From a virus: 23,399 bases of DNA. This document shows positions 20,029 through 23,399 of the stretch, one piece after another. Numbering within the stretch: the stretch's first letter is position 1; every line of letters begins with the position of its first letter. The notes below the pieces were generated by a model. The model saw only the letters and a program-made list of their open reading frames with translations. It was not told the DNA's origin and did not search any database. A program made the position numbers and the translations under genes. Location of the stretch: the IMG/VR virus record IMGVR_UViG_3300025727_000053, positions 1-23,399 of that record. One strand, written 5' to 3'.

Positions 20029-21794
20029 GCTCCACCTCCTTGCGGTGAGTTCCATCGTTGTTTTGGTGGTTGCTCTGTTTTCTTCGGTTCATCGACAACT
20101 TTCTTCGTTGTCGGTGCTAACAACCGCAATGCAGCCAATGCGTACACCCGGCAATCAAGCGCTTCATTTCTTGGCCGTGTCTGAACCCATTCTTGCCGAG
20201 GTCTGCCTTTGTTGTACCGTGTTACCAACTTTTCAGCCGTTAATTGCTCAAAATACTCGTCATCATAGTCGGCCTGATTGGGGAAATGACAGTAAGCAGC
20301 GCCCGGCTCAGTTATCTTGAGTCGTGAATAGATAATTGATTTACCCTGATCGACCCCAATTGGCTCCGGTGCAAAGGCTCGTTTGCGCTTCTTCCGCAGC
20401 CTGGCGTTGCGTTTCTGTGTATCCTGAACCAACGGTAACCCTTGGCCTGACACCCCTTTGATCGCCCAGACCCATCGTTTGCGGTCAACCCAATTGTAAA
20501 CAAGTTGGGTGTTATAGCCTGAGTCGATGCACATACCATCCGGCTGCAAATCAGCAACGACATCATCAAGTGCTGACCAAACCTCTTGGCGTGTTGTGTC
20601 ACCGGGAACAATGATGTATTCCAACCCCCAAGATTCTTCACCCTCACCCCAGCCAACCAATTCCAACTCAATCCTGTCTTTTTGGACATCGGCCCCGATA
20701 GTCCTCCACAATATCGGTGGCTCATCATATTCCTCTCGCCTGAGTATCAGTGAATTAGGGTCGGCTTGCTCCCCTTGTTCTTCCCATGTCTCGCCCAGAA
20801 CCGTATTGACCCATGTCTTGAGTTGTTCTTCACCGACCTTTTTAGCCGCTAAGAAGTCAGCCACAGCATCGGACCATGAGTACCACCCAACCGGTGAATA
20901 CAGGCTGCTGAGATGGAATCCGGTAAACCGGCCCTCACTCGTTGCTCGCCATTCACCATCACTCAGTAACTTTGTCTTGTTCGACTCCGGCACAATCACC
21001 CCACAATGCTGACAAGTCATTGCTGCTGTGTCTGGGTCGTTGTCTGTCCAGGTAATCATCTTCCATTCCAATACCTGAAACTCACCGCACTCAGGACAGG
21101 GGATGAAATAACGCCTTTGGTCAGATTGCTCGTAATAATCCTCAATGGCTGAGATACCCTTGATTGTGGGTGTGGACACAATGAATATCTTGCGGTTACG
21201 TTTATAGGTTGCCGTCCTGCGAATCGCTAACTGGATCGGGTCACCCTCACCGTCCAAGTCCGTTGGATAGCCATCGACCTCATCCATGAATAGATAACGT
21301 GCTGGCATTGAGCGCAATCCAATGGCTGAATTTGCACCGGTCAGAATGAGTGTTCCACCGGGATAGTCTTTCTGAAATAGTGTGTTGCCGGAATCCCTCG
21401 CTCTAGCCACAGCAACCTTTGCTTTGACCTCTGGAATAGCATCAATCATCGGAGCAATACGCTGTTTGCTTGCTCTTTTAGCAGCGTCAACTGTCGGCAT
21501 AACGTAGAGCATCGGTGCAGGGGCATGGTGAATCGTGTAGCCGAGCCAGTTATTACCGGCCTCGGTTGCGCCAATCTGCGCCCCTTTCATGAACACCACA
21601 ATGCTCTCAGGCCGTGTTGCCGACAAGCAGTCCATGATTTCTTTCAGGTACGGTGTTCGCCGGGTGCGCCACTTGCCCGGCTCACTTGATGCAGCCTGAT
21701 CGAGCAGACGATACTGGTCAGACCACTCGGAAACAGTGACATCAGGTTCTGCCAGGATTGCGGCAGCAACAGAAGTACAGTAAGCACTAGCCAT
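20019..21794 (-). CDS. Terminase large subunit, GpA-type ATPase/nuclease
   Basis: 591 aa, the usual length for lambda GpA-family terminases. It drives ATP-dependent DNA translocation into the prohead and cuts concatemers. Visible parts: Walker A-like KGAQIGATEA at 70-79 (variant P-loop typical of the family), Walker B LFMDEVDGY at 168-176 with D171/E172, coupling motif STPT at 207-210, a four-cysteine zinc knuckle CPEC (233/236) and CQHC (261/264), and an RNase H-like nuclease with likely acidic residues D369 (GADVQKD), D424 (CIDSG) and D547 (EALDC). The C-terminus is proline- and lysine-rich. GpA-type terminases are usually cos-cutting, so cohesive ends are likely; this is inference. The start ATG overlaps the methyltransferase stop by 8 bp. 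Confidence 0.97.
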   Translation of the reverse strand: MASAYCTSVAAAILAEPDVTVSEWSDQYRLLDQAASSEPGKWRTRRTPYLKEIMDCLSATRPESIVVFMKGAQIGATEAGNNWLGYTIHHAPAPMLYVMPTVDAAKRASKQRIAPMIDAIPEVKAKVAVARARDSGNTLFQKDYPGGTLILTGANSAIGLRSMPARYLFMDEVDGYPTDLDGEGDPIQLAIRRTATYKRNRKIFIVSTPTIKGISAIEDYYEQSDQRRYFIPCPECGEFQVLEWKMITWTDNDPDTAAMTCQHCGVIVPESNKTKLLSDGEWRATSEGRFTGFHLSSLYSPVGWYSWSDAVADFLAAKKVGEEQLKTWVNTVLGETWEEQGEQADPNSLILRREEYDEPPILWRTIGADVQKDRIELELVGWGEGEESWGLEYIIVPGDTTRQEVWSALDDVVADLQPDGMCIDSGYNTQLVYNWVDRKRWVWAIKGVSGQGLPLVQDTQKRNARLRKKRKRAFAPEPIGVDQGKSIIYSRLKITEPGAAYCHFPNQADYDDEYFEQLTAEKLVTRYNKGRPRQEWVQTRPRNEALDCRVYALAALRLLAPTTKKVVDEPKKTEQPPKQRWNSPQGGGAWL

Positions 21795-22995
21795 TAACTA
21801 ATTCTGCTTTCTTACCAGTGAAATCCTCCCACCGCTTAACAATCACATCGCAATACTTTGGGTCTAGTTCCATCAGGTAAGCGTTGCGGTTGGTCTTTTC
21901 GCAAGCAATGAGGGTTGAGCCAGAGCCACCAAAGCAATCATGAATCACATCACCACCCTTACTACTGTTCAGTAATCCCTTTTCAATTAACTCAACAGGC
22001 TTTTGTGTTGGGTGTACATATTGCCCCGTCCCACCTCTGCTCATATACCACACATCCGACTGCGCTTTATCTCCATGCCATTGACCACCACAATAAAAGA
22101 TAAACTCATGTTGTGGTCGATAGTCACTACGACCAAGACCTATGCTTTTTTTATCCCATACAATACACGCTGACGGCTTGAGACCAATTGAAGTTAATGC
22201 CGCATGGAACTCGGCGTAAGTTCTCCATGTAAAACAAATATAAGATGCGACTCCACTTTTAGCACCCATAATGGCATTGCTAATGCTATCTGCCACCATT
22301 GCCAACAAGTCATCTCCTTTTAAATCATCGCCTATTATCATTCCGTGCGCTTTTACAAGCGCACCTTTGGTTGTAGAGCCAGCCGCTCTCCCACCGCCGT
22401 ATGCCATTCCGTATGGTGGGTCAGTGAATACCATGTCAGCCTTAACACCACCCATCAACAACTCAACCGCATCGATGCTGGTGCTATCGCCACACATCAA
22501 TCGATGATTGCCAAGTTGGTAAATATCGCCCAGCTTGGTGGTCGGTTCTTCTGGAACTTCTGGAACTTCATCTTCGTCCGTTAATCCCTCAACCTCTGGA
22601 TTCGCATCCATAGCATCGAGTTCATCAATCGTGAATCCAAGCAAATCAATATCAAAGTCGAGCGCTTGTAGTTCTTCGATCTCAATCGACAACATCTCCA
22701 AATCCCAATCAGCGTTCAGTGCTAATTTGTTGTCAGCGATTATGTACGCTTTCTTTTGTGCCTCTGACAAATCACCCAACCGAATACACGGCACATTCTT
22801 TAGACCTAACTTCTGCGCTCCCATTAGTCTGCCATGCCCGGCAATGATGCCGTTATCTTTGTCGATGAGGATTGGATTGGTGAACCCGAACTCCTTGATG
22901 CTTGCCGCTATCTGACTGACCTGATTGCTGTCGTGAGTCCGTGAGTTGTTGATGTAAGGTATTAAGTCATCTGCTGCTATTTGCTCAACTTTCAT
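21787..22995 (-). CDS. ParB-domain DNA methyltransferase, beta class (N4-cytosine/N6-adenine)
   Basis: 402 aa. Residues 1-95 are a ParB/sulfiredoxin-like nuclease-fold domain with the box IIAGHGRLMGAQKLGL (about 50-65). An acidic linker (about 130-152, EDEVPEVPEEP) leads to an amino-methyltransferase: catalytic motif IV TDPPYGMAYGGG at 191-202, HPTQKPVEL at 328-336, and SAM-binding motif I CFGGSGST at 354-361. Motif IV precedes motif I, the order of beta-class N4/N6 enzymes. DPPY fits adenine-N6 best but does not prove it. It most likely modifies phage DNA against host restriction, or acts in epigenetic control; the ParB part may guide DNA binding. No restriction endonuclease is adjacent, so it looks like an orphan enzyme. 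It sits between small and large terminase genes, overlapping both (11 and 8 bp), so it is co-expressed with packaging. Confidence 0.93.
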   Translation of the reverse strand: MKVEQIAADDLIPYINNSRTHDSNQVSQIAASIKEFGFTNPILIDKDNGIIAGHGRLMGAQKLGLKNVPCIRLGDLSEAQKKAYIIADNKLALNADWDLEMLSIEIEELQALDFDIDLLGFTIDELDAMDANPEVEGLTDEDEVPEVPEEPTTKLGDIYQLGNHRLMCGDSTSIDAVELLMGGVKADMVFTDPPYGMAYGGGRAAGSTTKGALVKAHGMIIGDDLKGDDLLAMVADSISNAIMGAKSGVASYICFTWRTYAEFHAALTSIGLKPSACIVWDKKSIGLGRSDYRPQHEFIFYCGGQWHGDKAQSDVWYMSRGGTGQYVHPTQKPVELIEKGLLNSSKGGDVIHDCFGGSGSTLIACEKTNRNAYLMELDPKYCDVIVKRWEDFTGKKAELVNG

Positions 22996-23338
22996 TCAAT
23001 GTTTCCGAAATAGTTTGTAAGGTGTCGCGTATCTCTCGCCTGAGTTCCTGCAATATCTCATGCTCAGTTCTACCAACCAACAACGATGCTACTCGGTCCG
23101 GCAGGGCCATGAATGAATCCCTTGTGAGTCTGCCCACAAAATCAGCATCGGCCATCACTTGAGTCTTTTCGATCAGTTCGCCACGTTTCTCACGTTCACG
23201 CAATTCAGCGAGATTGGCGAGATGTGTCTTTTCCTTTGCTCTGGCATTTGAGTAAAACACGAACGCCTTGCCAGTGGCATCTGCAACTGTTTTGGGCTTG
23301 CCACCAGCACCAGTTCTCTTACCCCCATGTTCAGCCAT
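22985..23338 (-). CDS. Phage terminase small subunit (probable)
   Basis: 117-aa protein expected to bind the packaging site and hand the DNA to the large terminase. It begins with a basic, glycine-rich stretch (GGKRTGAGGKPK) typical of small-terminase N-termini, continues as a charged helix (around residues 30-60, LAELREREKRGELI), and ends in a helical part with LPDRVASLL and an amphipathic tail suited to oligomerisation. Family assignment (Nu1/small-terminase-like) rests on these motifs plus position: it is the first gene of the packaging block, one gene upstream of the large terminase. The ATG at 23338 has no strong Shine-Dalgarno sequence. Its stop overlaps the methyltransferase start by 11 bp. 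No cos or pac site is recognisable in the 61 bp upstream inside the window. Confidence 0.75.
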   Translation of the reverse strand: MAEHGGKRTGAGGKPKTVADATGKAFVFYSNARAKEKTHLANLAELREREKRGELIEKTQVMADADFVGRLTRDSFMALPDRVASLLVGRTEHEILQELRREIRDTLQTISETLNES

Positions 23339-23399
23339 GCTTTGAACCCATCAAAATGAAAGCAAATAACACTAGCGAAATACCGCGCTGCGTATAACC
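23339..23399. other. Upstream edge, nothing recognised
   Basis: The 61 bp before the small terminase gene. On the coding strand it is AT-rich near the ATG and has no clear promoter, hairpin or open frame. The cos/pac site usually lies near here in GpA-type phages but cannot be identified. Confidence 0.3.

Noticed and set aside
20029-20055. Longer ATG start for the Mor-like gene
   Set aside because: No Shine-Dalgarno upstream; its first codons contain the AGGAGG that serves the GTG at 20028.

Overview
The window is a late (morphogenesis) segment of a tailed phage or prophage with lambda-like siphovirus architecture. Every supportable gene lies on the minus strand, so the biological order runs from about 23.3 kb down to 1. 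The genes are tightly packed: most junctions are 1-14 bp overlaps (ATGA, TAATG, GTGA types) or gaps of a few bases. No integrase, repressor, replication, tRNA or CRISPR feature is visible, so temperate lifestyle cannot be judged. The host is not determinable from sequence alone. Several tail-fibre-region proteins (the 105-aa 'SHFAK' protein, the 103-aa four-cysteine protein, the propeller-like fibre) resemble types I recall from marine metagenomic phages of Gram-negative bacteria, so a marine proteobacterial siphophage is my best guess, not a demonstration.

Layout in transcription order. (1) DNA packaging, 23338-19774: small terminase, an unusual insertion of a ParB-domain/beta-class DNA methyltransferase, GpA-type large terminase, and a small Mor-like helix-turn-helix protein. 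(2) A 249-bp non-coding region, 19525-19773, the only substantial one, holding direct repeats, a perfect palindrome, inverted repeats and a TTGACA hexamer on the coding strand; it looks like a control region for everything downstream. (3) Head, 19524-15271: a gpW-like domain on a beta-rich N-terminal extension, gpB-type portal, a natural fusion of HK97-type protease and major capsid protein with a plausible internal start, a small head protein and an FII-like connector. (4) Tail shaft, 15278-12285: gpU-like terminator, tail tube protein, tail assembly chaperones G and G-T made by a -1 frameshift at A AAA AAC, and a 548-aa tape measure. (5) Tail tip, 12285-7387: distal-tail-like protein, L-like protein, NlpC/P60-like K protein, and the J host-specificity protein, whose fibronectin III domain is cut between two overlapping ORFs. 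(6) Fibres and accessory tail proteins, 7384-543: a series of small and large fibre-like proteins, ending in a LamG plus polyglycine adhesin. (7) Probable lysis genes, 550-1: two small membrane proteins with coiled coils and the start of a third membrane gene that runs off the window.

The genes act together as follows: terminase fills the head through the portal; protease-capsid, connector and terminator proteins build and close the head and tail; G/GT and the tape measure set tail assembly and length; L, K and J form the tip; the downstream fibres probably define receptor recognition. The most interesting points are the Mor-like gene next to the repeat-rich control region, the protease-capsid fusion with an internal start, the G-T frameshift with a candidate downstream stem, and the split J protein.
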